A stretch of 64,000 nucleotides of DNA from DATBLE01 sp963841405 (GTDB taxonomy: Bacteria; Actinomycetota; Thermoleophilia; Gaiellales; Gaiellaceae), in assembly GCA_963841405.1 (NCBI GenBank), contig CAWJCM010000007.1, forward strand, positions 62,001 through 126,000, read 5' to 3'. Shown here one piece after another: positions 1 to 9,006 of this stretch; the first letter of the stretch is position 1; every line of letters starts with the position of its first letter. The position numbers and the translations under genes were made by a program. The notes under the pieces were generated by a model. It searched no databases. It was given only the letters and a program-made list of their open reading frames with translations, and was not told the DNA's origin.

Positions 1-986
1 GTGACCATCCCCGCGTAGACGACCTCCTGGATCGTGCCGCGCTCGACGTGGTCGCCCGGCCCGGCGAGCTCTGACTCCCCCAGCAACCTGATTTTCTCGG
101 GTCGGATCGTGAAGCGCCGGCCGTCGCGGTCGAGCAGGTTGGAGATGCCGACGAAGGCGGCGACGAACTCGTTCGCCGGCCGCTCGTACACGTCGGCGGG
201 GCTGCCGATCTGGTCGATTCGGCCCTGGCTGAAGACGGCGATGCGGTCGCTCATCGTCAGCGCCTCCTCCTGGTCGTGCGTCACGTAGACGAACGTGATC
301 CCGACCTCCTGCTGGATCCGCTTCAGCTCGCTCTGCATCTCAACTCGGAGCTTCAGGTCGAGCGCGCCGAGCGGCTCGTCGAGGAGCAGCACCCGCGGCC
401 GGTTGACGATCGCCCGCGCGAGCGCGACCCGCTGGCGCTGGCCGCCCGAGAGCTGGACGGGCCTGCGCTCGCGGAAGCCGTCCAGGCGGACCAGCGCCAG
501 CGCCTCCTCGGCCCGGCGCCGACGCTCCCCGCGCTTCACGCCCTTCACGCGCAGGCCGTACTCGACGTTGTCGCCCACGTTCATGTGCGGAAACAGCGCG
601 TAGTCCTGGAAGACGGTGTTGACGTCGCGCCCGTAGGGCGGTCGGCCGGTGACGTCGACGCCTCCGAGCCGGACGCGCCCGGCGTCGGGGCGCTCGAACC
701 CCGCGATCACCCGCAGCGTCGTCGTCTTGCCCGACCCGGACGGGCCGAGCATGGTGAAGAACTCGCCGCGGGCGACCTCCAGGTCGATCGAGTCGACCGC
801 GACGACGTCGCCGTAGGTCTTGCGGATCCCGCTCAGGACAACGTCGGCCTCGGCCGGAGCCGGGGAGGAGTCGTGCCTCGAGCGGCTGCGGTGTGCGCCG
901 AAGACGTCATCGAGGCGCTCGATTATCGTCGGTTGCAGCTCCGGGGTTCGTGACTCCCGTCTCAGCCGGACCGGATCAGAGCCCAC
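1..986 (-). CDS. ABC importer ATP-binding protein, PotA-like (C-terminus beyond window)
   Basis: ATPase that powers uptake of a polyamine-like, iron or related solute. Seen in order: Walker A GPSGSGKTT, signature LSGGQRQRVALARAI, Walker B VLLLDEPLGALD, H-loop YVTHDQEEAL, then the start of the C-terminal TOBE region (FTIRPEKIRLL) before the window ends, so the 3' end is missing. It lies downstream of a binding-protein gene on the same strand; permeases would be expected further left. The start is uncertain: the only in-frame standard start is GTG at 986, which gives an unlikely 49-residue leader and overlaps the upstream gene by 25 nt. An ATG at 910 opens a more natural N-terminus in another frame and then stops, so a one-base indel near 850-900 is possible. 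Confidence 0.85.
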   Translation of the reverse strand, partial: MGSDPVRLRRESRTPELQPTIIERLDDVFGAHRSRSRHDSSPAPAEADVVLSGIRKTYGDVVAVDSIDLEVARGEFFTMLGPSGSGKTTTLRVIAGFERPDAGRVRLGGVDVTGRPPYGRDVNTVFQDYALFPHMNVGDNVEYGLRVKGVKRGERRRRAEEALALVRLDGFRERRPVQLSGGQRQRVALARAIVNRPRVLLLDEPLGALDLKLRVEMQSELKRIQQEVGITFVYVTHDQEEALTMSDRIAVFSQGRIDQIGSPADVYERPANEFVAAFVGISNLLDRDGRRFTIRPEKIRLLGESELAGPGDHVERGTIQEVVYAGMV

Positions 987-2089
987 GCGTCGGACCAGCC
1001 GAACCAGTCGACGCACGCCTTCCCCCGGGGGTCGTGGCAGTCGTGTTGCGGCGTCCGGACGAACGAGAGCCGCGACCACCAGCGCTCCTCGCCGGCATGG
1101 ACGGCCTTGCAGTTCATGTATGCGCAGGCCTTCGGCGTCGCCGGCGCCTCGCCCAGGTAGCTCGCGGACCTGGCGTTCGGCTTCCCGGTGAGGATGTAGT
1201 CGAGCCAGCGGTACATGCACCCGAGATGCCTGGCGTGGGAGAGGATCATCCACGAGGCCGAGTGCGCAGTCCCTCCCGGCGGAACGCTGGTGGCGACGGG
1301 CACCTGATCCGCCCGCAAGAGCGTCGCGAGCCGCGCGCTGACCGCCCCGACGATCGCATTCCCGCCGGTGAAGTCGGCCTCGGCGGCGACCAGGTCCTGC
1401 CAGTACGCGCCGACGCTCGCGCTCTGCTCCGCCGCGGCGCGGACGACCTTGCGGAACTCGCCCTTGCTCAGCTCGAAGGGGCTCCGGTAGCCGACGTGGA
1501 TCGCCGTCTGTGCGAGGGTGATCGGCTCGTCGCGGAGCCCGACTCTCCCCGCGTAGCGCGGGTCGTAGAGGACGTCCCAGCCGGTCGGCGCCGGGTGGAC
1601 GAGGTCGGTCCGCCACAGCAGCAGGTCGGCGCCGCGGCCGTGGGGAATGCCGACGATACGCCCGTGCTCGAGGTTCTGGGGCAGCGTCTTCAACGGCGCG
1701 TAGACGTCCGCGTAACTCGGGATCAGGTCGGTGTCGATCGGCTGCACCTCCTTGCCGCCGGTCAGCACCTGCGTCACGTCGCCGTACGCGGCGACGCCGT
1801 CGAAGGTCGCGCTGTCGACCACCTCGAGCAGCTCGGTCGAGCTGCGCACGGTGCGCACGTGCACCTTGCAGCCGGTCTGCTGGACGAACCGCTGCACCCA
1901 GTTGACGCGCGGATCGTCGCCGCCCGCCTCAGCGTAGCCCGGGAAGGCGACGAGGTCGAGGCGATGTTCGGCCGGCGGCAAGCCGGCGACCGCCGACCGG
2001 TTGGAAGCGGTCGCTGCTGCGACCGCGAGTCCAAGAGCCGTCACGGCGAGAAGAGCACACCGAAGCACGCCGGTACGGTAGTCGCCCAT
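962..2089 (-). CDS. ABC transporter substrate-binding protein, PotD-like
   Basis: Probable extracytoplasmic solute-binding protein of the ATPase downstream. The N-terminus MGDYRTGVLRCALLAVTALG has a short basic region followed by a hydrophobic stretch ending in small residues, as in a signal peptide. The mature part resembles the spermidine/putrescine-binding fold (PGYAEAGG near the start, GIPHGRGADLLLWRTD in the middle, a cysteine-rich tail with about five Cys). Length of about 375 residues fits the family. I chose ATG 2089 because the signal peptide begins there; an upstream extension would be hydrophilic and would overlap the divergent kinase gene. The internal GTG (VLRCALL) is an alternative start. 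The ligand cannot be read from the sequence. Confidence 0.75.
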   Translation of the reverse strand: MGDYRTGVLRCALLAVTALGLAVAAATASNRSAVAGLPPAEHRLDLVAFPGYAEAGGDDPRVNWVQRFVQQTGCKVHVRTVRSSTELLEVVDSATFDGVAAYGDVTQVLTGGKEVQPIDTDLIPSYADVYAPLKTLPQNLEHGRIVGIPHGRGADLLLWRTDLVHPAPTGWDVLYDPRYAGRVGLRDEPITLAQTAIHVGYRSPFELSKGEFRKVVRAAAEQSASVGAYWQDLVAAEADFTGGNAIVGAVSARLATLLRADQVPVATSVPPGGTAHSASWMILSHARHLGCMYRWLDYILTGKPNARSASYLGEAPATPKACAYMNCKAVHAGEERWWSRLSFVRTPQHDCHDPRGKACVDWFGWSDAWALIRSG

Positions 2090-2615
2090 GGGTCGAAGGA
2101 TCGCGGTCGTGGGTTCGTCCGGCGCGGGCAAGACCACCTTTTCGGCCCGGCTCGCCGAGCGGCTCGGCGTTCCTCACATCGAGCTCGACGCCTTCCACCA
2201 CGGCCCGAACTGGCAGGATGCGAGCGCCGAGGAGCTGCGAGCACGACTGGAGGAAGCTCTCACCGCCCTCGACGGCTGGGTCGCCGACGGCAACTACATG
2301 GGCAAGCTCGGTACCTGGCTGATCGACCAGGCGGACACGGTCGTCTGGCTCGACCTCCCGTTACGGACGTCGCTGCAACGCCTCTGGCGCCGGCACCGCA
2401 CGCGGATCCGAGACGAAGTCGTGCTCTGGAACGGGAACCGCGAGACCTGGCGGAACGCCTTCGCCGGCTGGAACGCACTGTTCCCGTTCACGATCCGCGC
2501 ACATGTCCGCCGCAAACGTGAGTGGCCGCAACGGTTTGCAGACCGGGATGTCGTGCGCCTGCGGTCGCAGGCCGAGGCGGATGCCTGGCTCGCGGGCCGT
2601 GCCCGATCGGTCTAG
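2088..2615 (+). CDS. Small P-loop kinase / AAA-type ATPase (adenylate-kinase or FlaR-like)
   Basis: A 175-residue cytoplasmic nucleotide-binding protein. Walker A GSSGAGKTT is at residues 9-17, followed by HIELDAFHHGPNW, as in the DNA-topology-modulation FlaR and adenylate-kinase-related family, and a basic lid-like segment (RLWRRHRTRIRDE). The substrate is unknown. Its ATG shares the palindrome CATG with the ATG of the divergent binding-protein gene, and its TAG stop lies in a CTAG shared with the convergent GGDEF gene, so the gene exactly fills the space between its neighbours. There is no obvious Shine-Dalgarno sequence, so a leaderless mRNA is likely. Confidence 0.75.
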   Translation: MGRRIAVVGSSGAGKTTFSARLAERLGVPHIELDAFHHGPNWQDASAEELRARLEEALTALDGWVADGNYMGKLGTWLIDQADTVVWLDLPLRTSLQRLWRRHRTRIRDEVVLWNGNRETWRNAFAGWNALFPFTIRAHVRRKREWPQRFADRDVVRLRSQAEADAWLAGRARSV

Positions 2616-4615
2616 GCGGCGCCGCGGTGCAGCGCCTTCTCGGCCCGCTCGACGATCACGGCGAAGGCGGCGACGACGTCCCGGTCGAACTGGGCGCCGG
2701 CCTGCGCATAGAGCTCCTCGAGCGCCTGCTCGCAGGCGATCGGCAGGCGGTAGGGCCGCGGCGACGTCATGGCCGAGAAGGCGTCGCAGACGGCGATGAT
2801 CCGCGCGGCGAGCGGGATTGCGTTGCCCTCCAGCCCGTCGGGGTAGCCCGTTCCGTCCCAGCGCTCGTGCGTGGCCCGGACGATCGCGGCGACACCGAGC
2901 CAGCCGGGGGAGGCGGCGAGGATGCGCTGGCCGATCACCGTGTGCTCCCTGATGAACGCCCACTCCTCGGGATAGAGCGGGCCGGGCTTCTGGAGGACGT
3001 CGTCAGGAACGGCCAGCTTGCCAACGTCGTGCAGCCTGGCCGCAAGGCGCAACTCCTCGAGCTCGTCCGCGGACAGCCCGAGAGTCTCGCCGATCGTGAC
3101 GGCCCTATGAACGACCTCACCGACATGGTCGCGGAGACCTGGAGATCGCTCGAAGAGCGCCTGCAGCAGCATCTCGTGCGGCTCCCGCCGGCCCGAGCGC
3201 TCGCGCTTCTGTGCGTACAGGCGCTGGTCGGCCAGGCGCAGGGCCTCCGTCGAGGTCGCTGCCTCACCCGGTAGACGGACGGCGCCGAAGGAGCTCGTCA
3301 CTTCGAAGCCCACCCCCGACTCGGACAGGGCGGTGGCGGCCCCGTCGAGGAACGCATCCTCGTCTTCTGCGGGAACGCCGGCGAGCACGCAGAACTCGTC
3401 GCCGCCCAGCCGGTAGCAGCCTCCGTACGGCGCGACCACCTTGGCGAGCGCTCCGGCGAGCCTGGCCAGCAAGGCGTCGCCGGCGGGATGCCCGAAGGTG
3501 TCGTTGTAGAGCTTGAACCCGTCGAGGTCGTAGATCACGAGCAGTCTCGGCTCGGCCAGTTCGCGGCCGGCGAGCAGCCGGGCCAGGTCGTCGACGAGCC
3601 GGCGCCGGTTGCCCAGACCGGTGAGGGCGTCGGTGACGGAGCGCGTGCGCAGCAGCCCGACGATTCGCGTGTTCTCGCGGAACGTGAAGACGAGCCGAAC
3701 GGCGACCGCGATCAGCGTCACAGAGGCGAGGCTGACTGCGACCAGGTTGAGCTGGTGGAAATGGTCGAAGACGAGGATCCCCAGGCCCATGCCGGCGCAG
3801 ATGAGCGAGGTGGCGAGCAGCGGCCGACCGGCGAGCGGAACGTCCACGTGCCGCGGCGGCTGCCAGACGGCCGCGGCCAGCAACAGCATGGACGCAGGCC
3901 ACAGCGCGTCGAGGATCGTTCCCTCGGCGTAAGTGTCCGTGGCCGTCTGGAAGAGGAAGATCCCATCGGCGATCGTGGCGGCGAGCAGGGATGCCCCGAT
4001 CAGCCCCCAGGTGCGGTCGGGCTTCCACCGGGACAGCGCGAACACGCCGGCAACGGCGGACAGCAGGAGGACATCGCCGAGTGGGTACGCGAGGTTGGTG
4101 ACGATCACCGAGGTGCTGCCGTCGGTGTGGCGGAACACGACCTCGAACAGCACGGCCGAACCGAGCGCAGCCGCGGCGATCGCCGCCATCGCCCCGTCGA
4201 ACCAGACCATCCGGCCGAACTCGGACAGCCGGTGCTTGACGAGGATCATCATGCCGACGTAGCAGGCCGGGTAGAAGACGAGGTAGAACGCGTCCGCGGC
4301 CGACGGGTACGGCGGATCGCCCGCGTACACGAAGTCGAAGAGGATCTCGCCGACCGCCCAGGCCAAGAGGCCGCACGCGAAGGCGATCGACGCGATTCGC
4401 TCGGTCCGGGTGGTGACGGCGCGGACGATCACCGCGCCGGCCGCCAGCACGATCAGCGCGTTGTACCAGTAGCGGTTGAAGAAGTCGTCGAAGCCGGCGC
4501 CGAACAGCGTGTACGCGGCGAAGGTGACGAGGCCGCCGGCCGCCACGACCTTCCACGCGAAAACCACGGTCCGCAAGCGGGCACCGGCGAGCGACGAGGC
4601 AGAAGCCGCGGCCAT
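2612..4615 (-). CDS. Membrane GGDEF / HD-GYP cyclic-di-GMP enzyme
   Basis: A 667-residue inner-membrane signalling protein. About ten hydrophobic segments fill residues 1-320, followed by a GGDEF domain with intact GGDEF at about residue 404 (RLGGDEFCVLAG) and a C-terminal HD-GYP domain (ARLHDVGKLAVP and HERWDGTGYPDGL, near residues 530 and 582). GGDEF domains make c-di-GMP and HD-GYP domains hydrolyse it; both active-site motifs are kept, so it may be bifunctional or one domain may regulate the other. The membrane part lacks a sensor I can name. It ends in a stop overlapping that of the convergent kinase gene. Confidence 0.9.
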   Translation of the reverse strand: MAAASASSLAGARLRTVVFAWKVVAAGGLVTFAAYTLFGAGFDDFFNRYWYNALIVLAAGAVIVRAVTTRTERIASIAFACGLLAWAVGEILFDFVYAGDPPYPSAADAFYLVFYPACYVGMMILVKHRLSEFGRMVWFDGAMAAIAAAALGSAVLFEVVFRHTDGSTSVIVTNLAYPLGDVLLLSAVAGVFALSRWKPDRTWGLIGASLLAATIADGIFLFQTATDTYAEGTILDALWPASMLLLAAAVWQPPRHVDVPLAGRPLLATSLICAGMGLGILVFDHFHQLNLVAVSLASVTLIAVAVRLVFTFRENTRIVGLLRTRSVTDALTGLGNRRRLVDDLARLLAGRELAEPRLLVIYDLDGFKLYNDTFGHPAGDALLARLAGALAKVVAPYGGCYRLGGDEFCVLAGVPAEDEDAFLDGAATALSESGVGFEVTSSFGAVRLPGEAATSTEALRLADQRLYAQKRERSGRREPHEMLLQALFERSPGLRDHVGEVVHRAVTIGETLGLSADELEELRLAARLHDVGKLAVPDDVLQKPGPLYPEEWAFIREHTVIGQRILAASPGWLGVAAIVRATHERWDGTGYPDGLEGNAIPLAARIIAVCDAFSAMTSPRPYRLPIACEQALEELYAQAGAQFDRDVVAAFAVIVERAEKALHRGAA

Positions 4616-4631
4616 GGACCCTGTATCGGCT

Positions 4632-5651
4632 CTAACCGCCTCCCCCTTGACCGCGAAGAGCCGGGACGATCTCGCGACCGTACGCCTCGAGCGTCTCCTC
4701 CTGGCCGTGGGTCATGAGGTAGATGTTCCACTGGTCGACGCCGGCCGCCTCGAGTCGACGCAGCTTCTCGACGTGGGCGGCGGGCGGGCCGAGGATGCAG
4801 AACCGCTCGCAGGTCTCGTCCGTGATCTGCTCGCCGTGCTTCGCGCCGACCCGGCTGTGCTCCGCGTAGTCGTACGTCTCGCGCTTCATCCGCGAGACGT
4901 AGTCCGTGAGCGCGGGCGGCAGGTCGGCCGGGTCGTGCCGGGAGATGACGTCGAAGACGTGGTTCGAGACCATCGCCGGGAACCAGCGCACCTGCTCGCA
5001 GCTGTCGGCGAGATCGTCGCTGACATGCGCAGGGGCGCAGGCGATCACCGCGAGCTCGTCGGGATCGCGGCCGGCATCCGACGCGGCGCGGCGCACCTGG
5101 CCGACGATCCACTCGACGATCTCCGGGTCGGCGAGCTGGATGATCACGCCGTCGGCGACCCGGCCGGCGACCTCCAGCACGCGGGGGCCGTAGCCGGCCA
5201 CGTAGAGCGGGATCTCGGAGCCGTGCTGCGCCCACTCGAGCCGGATCTCGGTGCCGTTCCACTCCACCGGCCGCCCGTTCATCAGGTCGCGCATCATCCG
5301 GCAGGCGGCCTCGAACTCGGCGACCTTGACCGGCTGCTGGCCGATCACGCGCCGCGCCGAGTCGCCGCGGCCGATGCCCATGATCATGCGGCCGCCCGAG
5401 ACGTCCTGAAGCGTCGCGAAGGCGCTGGCGGTGACGGTCGGCTCGCGGGTGCCCGGGTTGGTGACGTTCAGCCCGAGCCGGAGCCGCTCGGTGTTCATCG
5501 CCGCGAGCGTGAGCAGCGGGTAGGGCTCCTGCCAGAGGACGTGCGAGTCGTACGTCCAGCCGTAAGCGAAGCCGTTCTGCTCGGCGAGCTGCATCAGCTC
5601 GACCAGCCGCTGCCAGGGCGGGTCGGGAAGAACGGTGACACCGAACTCCAT
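4632..5651 (-). CDS. F420-dependent LLM-class oxidoreductase
   Basis: Luciferase-like TIM-barrel oxidoreductase of about 339 residues, probably using coenzyme F420. The N-terminus (MEFGVTVLPDPPWQRLVELM, then AEQNGFAYGWTYDSH) resembles the CPS_4043-like F420 subfamily as I remember it; FATLQDVSGGRMIMGIGRGD is the typical LLM loop. The substrate is unknown. The frame stays open far upstream, but that part is a low-complexity Arg/Ser/Pro shadow, so I start at the ATG where similarity begins; the ATG 24 nt further upstream (MERSIL) is the alternative. It is 16 nt upstream of the GGDEF gene, which faces the same way and so may be co-transcribed. Confidence 0.85.
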   Translation of the reverse strand: MEFGVTVLPDPPWQRLVELMQLAEQNGFAYGWTYDSHVLWQEPYPLLTLAAMNTERLRLGLNVTNPGTREPTVTASAFATLQDVSGGRMIMGIGRGDSARRVIGQQPVKVAEFEAACRMMRDLMNGRPVEWNGTEIRLEWAQHGSEIPLYVAGYGPRVLEVAGRVADGVIIQLADPEIVEWIVGQVRRAASDAGRDPDELAVIACAPAHVSDDLADSCEQVRWFPAMVSNHVFDVISRHDPADLPPALTDYVSRMKRETYDYAEHSRVGAKHGEQITDETCERFCILGPPAAHVEKLRRLEAAGVDQWNIYLMTHGQEETLEAYGREIVPALRGQGGGG

Positions 5652-5804
5652 GGCGGTGAGGATAGAACGCTCCATCGGCCGCCGCGACCGGCTTCCGCCG
5701 CCGCAGCCGACATGCGCGGCTGCGGCACGCCGCGGCAGCAAGGATGTCGACCCAATTCCCCTCGAAGTCGTCGGTCGCGAAGCGACCGGACTGCGAGGGG
5801 TTTG

Positions 5805-5857
5805 ACCGGCCGCCGCGGGTGACGCTCGTTCGACGGGAGGTGACCGCGGCGGCCGGT
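5805..5857. repeat. 14-bp perfect inverted repeat with 25-nt loop
   Basis: Arms CCGGCCGCCGCGG (5806-5818) and CCGCGGCGGCCGG (5844-5856), plus one flanking A/T pair, could form a very stable hairpin between two divergent genes. There is no U-tract, so it does not look like a classical terminator. Function unknown. Confidence 0.6.
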
Positions 5858-5963
5858 TGCTGTCCGACGCCGGGCTGTCGTGGAGGGGTGCAGGAAGCGT
5901 CTCCGGCGTCGAGTGTGCAGTCACAGGGTGCCCCGCGAACCTGAGAGCAAGGTGAGAGCGGTG

Positions 5964-5992
5964 TTGGAAGTGCGCTGGGCCCGTCCTAGACT
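5964..5992 (+). promoter_or_regulatory. Sigma-70-type promoter of the cyclase-ATPase gene
   Basis: TTGGAA (5964-5969), a 17-bp spacer and TAGACT (5987-5992). The predicted transcript start falls at or next to the GTG/ATG start codons at 5998/6004, implying a leaderless mRNA. Confidence 0.6.
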
Positions 5993-5997
5993 CGTGT

Positions 5998-8900
5998 GTG
6001 CCGATGGAGCGAAAGCTCGCAACGATGCTCTTCGCTGATCTCGTCGGTTCGACGGAGCTGGGCGGCTCGCTCGACCCCGAGCACACCCGCGACCTGCTCG
6101 AGCGCTTCTACGAGGCGATGGAGGCGGAGATCGCCCTCGGGGGCGGAACGGTCGAGAAGTTCATCGGCGACGCGGTCGTCGCCGTGTTCGGCGCGCCGGC
6201 GGCGCAGGAGGACCACGCCGAGCGCGCCCTCCACGTGGCGCTCTGGATGCAGGCGCGGCTCGCGGAGCTGTTCGGCGATCGCCTGGCGCTGCGGATCGGC
6301 GTGAACTCGGGGGAGGTCGTGGTCGGACGGCCGCGCGAGGGCAGCTCGTTCGCGACCGGCGACGCCGTGAACGTCGCCGCCCGGCTCGAGCAGGCCGCCC
6401 GGCCCGGGCAGGTGCTGGTCGGCGCACGGACCGCGGCGCTCGCCGGCGAAGCGTTCACGTTTGGCGAGCCGGTGACAGTCGAGGCGAAGGGCAAGGACGG
6501 CGGGGTGCCGGCGCGCGAGCTCGTCCGCGTGGTTGCGCCGACCCAGCCCCGCGGTGCCGCGACAGCCTTCGTCGGGCGGCGCCGCGAGCTCGAATGGCTG
6601 GAAGCGACGGTCGCCGCGACCGGCGATCGGCCCCGGTTCGCCCAGGTGCTCGGCGAGCCGGGTATCGGCAAGTCCGCTCTCGCGCGGGAGTTACGCGACC
6701 GCGTACCGGCGGGCACGACCTACCTGATCGGCCGCTGCCTCTCGTACGGGCGTGGCGTGACCTATAGCCCGCTGGCGGACGTTCTTCGCGCGCAACTCGG
6801 CCTGCGCGAAGAGGACGCGCCGGAGGCCGTGCTGGAGCGGCTGGGCAACCGGCGGATCCTCGGTCTGACGCTCGGCCTCGACGTCGCCGGCGATCTGGAG
6901 CCCAGGTCGGCCGTGCTGGCGCTCCAGGACGAGTGGGTGCGGCTGGTGTCCGAGCTAGGCCCGGCCGTCCTCGTGCTCGAGGACTTGCACTGGGCGGCGG
7001 AGCCGCTCCTGGAGCTGGTCGCACGCGTGCTGGCCGAGGCGCACGGGCGGGTGCTCGTCCTCGGCACGGCGCGCCCCGGCCGAGCAGGCCTCCCGCCCGG
7101 CGACTCACTCGTCCTCGGGCCACTCGACGCGGCAGACGCGGGCGCACTGATCGACGCCGCCCTCGGCGCCCCACTCGAGGAGCACGCTCGCACGCAGGTG
7201 ATCGGTCATGCAGAGGGCAACCCCTTCTTCGTCGAGGAGGTGCTCTCCGAGCTCGTCGACCGCGGGCTGCTTGCCCGGTCGAACGGGGGCTGGGAGCTGG
7301 TCGACGGGCGCGCCGGCCTCGTGATCCCCGACTCGGTCCAGGGCGTGCTCGCCGCGCGCATCGACCTGCTCGCGCCGGAGGCGAAGGAGACGCTGCAGGC
7401 GGCCGCCGTGATCGGCCGCTCGTTCAGTCCGGCGGGCCTGGCCGCGCTTGTCGGCTCCGCCGCCCAGGTACGCACGCTGGTCGAGCGCGGCTTCGTACGC
7501 CCGACCGAGCCGGAGCTCGTCTTCAAGCATGCGCTCACTCGCGAGGTCGCGTACGGCGGCCTGCCGAAGGCAGCTCGAGCGCGGCTGCATGCAACGTACG
7601 CGGACTGGCTCGCCGCGGAAGACGCGGGCGACGCGCGGGCAGGCGCACTCGCCTACCACTACGCGGAGGCGGTCGTCCCTGGGATCGCCGACCTCGCCTG
7701 GCGCGACGAGGAGAAGCGCCTCGCCGGGCTCAGGACGCGTGCGCTCCGCTGGCTCGACCGCGCGACCGAGCTCGCGCTCGGCCGTTTCGACCTCGACGAC
7801 GCGCTCGTCAACCTGCACCGGGCGGCCGAGCTCGAGCCCGGCGACGCCCGCATCTGGCGCCGGATCGGCCAGGTGAACGCGCTGAAGTTCGACGGCGCCG
7901 CAATGTGGCCGGCGATGGAGCGGGCGATCGAACTCGCCGACGACGAGCAGCTGGCCGAGATCTACGGCGAGCTCGCGTTCGAGTCGTCGATGCGGGGCGG
8001 GATGTGGAATCCGCCGCTCGATCACGAGCTCGCCGCCGGCTGGCTGGAGCGCGCACTCGAACTGGCGCCGGAGGGCAGCCGGGCGCGCGCCAGGGCGCTG
8101 ATCACGAAGGCGCTTTGGGAGGACGACGCCGGCGTCGCGGCCGACGCGGTCACGGCGGCCGAGCGCCTCGACGACCCCGTACTGCTGTCGTACGCGTACT
8201 GGGCGCGCTCGAGCTCGGCGTTCATCGCGCTCGACTATCCGCTCGCGTACGAGTGGGCGACCCGTCGCTTCTCGCTCCTCGACCGGCTCGGCGACCCGGA
8301 CAAGACCGCGCACATGCACCACTACGGTGCGACCGCCGCACTGGCGGCCGGCCGCACCGACGAGGCTGTCCGCCTCGCGCACCGTCACGACGAGATCGCA
8401 TCCCGGCTGAGCACGCACCACGAGGTGCACGCGCTCGGCGTTCTGGTCTTCGTCGAGGAGGCGCTCGGCCGCTGGGAGGAGATCCGCGGGCTCCAGACGC
8501 GAATCGAGCGGGCGGTCGCGGCGAACACCGGGACGCCGTGCGTCCTCAACCCGCGCAACCTGAGCTCGTGCGCGGTCGCCTGCGCGGCGCTCGGGCTCGA
8601 CGACGAGGCGGGCAGGCTGGACGACGACGCGGCCTCGCACGGCTTCCACGGCTACCCGATGTGGCTCGCCCCGCCGGCCGCGCACCTCGCGCTCCTGCGC
8701 GGCGACCTCGGTCGTGCCGAGGAGCTGCTGGAGGAGTTCCGCGAGAGCTGGGGCTGGTCGCTGGACGGCAGCCCCTACGCCGCAACCGTGCGCCTCGACG
8801 GCCTTCTGGCGCTGGGACGGAGCGACGAGGCGGCCGCCCTGGCCAAGGACGTCAACCTGCCCGGAACGTACCTCGAGCCGTTCGCGCTGCGCACGCTCGG

Positions 8901-9006
8901 CGTCATCCGGGGGGACCCGCGGCTGGTCGAGCAGGCGGTGGAGCGCTTCGAGGCGATGGGCCTCGACCGGCACGCCTCGACGACGCGCTCGCTCGCTCAG
9001 GCGTAG
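5998..9006 (+). CDS. Class III adenylate/guanylate cyclase domain fused to AAA ATPase and TPR-like region
   Basis: A 1002-residue signalling protein. Residues 1-180 form a class III nucleotidyl cyclase: metal-binding Asp14 (LFADLVGSTEL) and Asp58 (FIGDAVV), substrate-site Lys54, and the DAVNVAARLEQ segment that supplies the catalytic Asn/Arg. Residues 190-500 are a STAND-type ATPase (FVGRRREL, Walker A GEPGIGKSALA at about 219, Walker B VLVLEDLHWA at about 325, NPFFVEEVLSELVDRG). The remainder is helical and TPR-like. Cyclase-ATPase proteins of this layout are common in actinobacteria and are thought to be regulatory. GTG 5998 or ATG 6004 can serve as start; the promoter position favours a leaderless start at either. 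Confidence 0.9.
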   Translation: MPMERKLATMLFADLVGSTELGGSLDPEHTRDLLERFYEAMEAEIALGGGTVEKFIGDAVVAVFGAPAAQEDHAERALHVALWMQARLAELFGDRLALRIGVNSGEVVVGRPREGSSFATGDAVNVAARLEQAARPGQVLVGARTAALAGEAFTFGEPVTVEAKGKDGGVPARELVRVVAPTQPRGAATAFVGRRRELEWLEATVAATGDRPRFAQVLGEPGIGKSALARELRDRVPAGTTYLIGRCLSYGRGVTYSPLADVLRAQLGLREEDAPEAVLERLGNRRILGLTLGLDVAGDLEPRSAVLALQDEWVRLVSELGPAVLVLEDLHWAAEPLLELVARVLAEAHGRVLVLGTARPGRAGLPPGDSLVLGPLDAADAGALIDAALGAPLEEHARTQVIGHAEGNPFFVEEVLSELVDRGLLARSNGGWELVDGRAGLVIPDSVQGVLAARIDLLAPEAKETLQAAAVIGRSFSPAGLAALVGSAAQVRTLVERGFVRPTEPELVFKHALTREVAYGGLPKAARARLHATYADWLAAEDAGDARAGALAYHYAEAVVPGIADLAWRDEEKRLAGLRTRALRWLDRATELALGRFDLDDALVNLHRAAELEPGDARIWRRIGQVNALKFDGAAMWPAMERAIELADDEQLAEIYGELAFESSMRGGMWNPPLDHELAAGWLERALELAPEGSRARARALITKALWEDDAGVAADAVTAAERLDDPVLLSYAYWARSSSAFIALDYPLAYEWATRRFSLLDRLGDPDKTAHMHHYGATAALAAGRTDEAVRLAHRHDEIASRLSTHHEVHALGVLVFVEEALGRWEEIRGLQTRIERAVAANTGTPCVLNPRNLSSCAVACAALGLDDEAGRLDDDAASHGFHGYPMWLAPPAAHLALLRGDLGRAEELLEEFRESWGWSLDGSPYAATVRLDGLLALGRSDEAAALAKDVNLPGTYLEPFALRTLGVIRGDPRLVEQAVERFEAMGLDRHASTTRSLAQA

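Larger units (their letters stand above)
5652..5997. other. 346-bp divergent intergenic region
   Basis: No credible gene was seen on either strand. It holds the promoter of the cyclase-ATPase gene at its right end and a long inverted repeat (5805-5857) in the middle; a smaller hairpin (GGTCGC-GAA-GCGACC) lies near 5772-5786. Confidence 0.6.
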
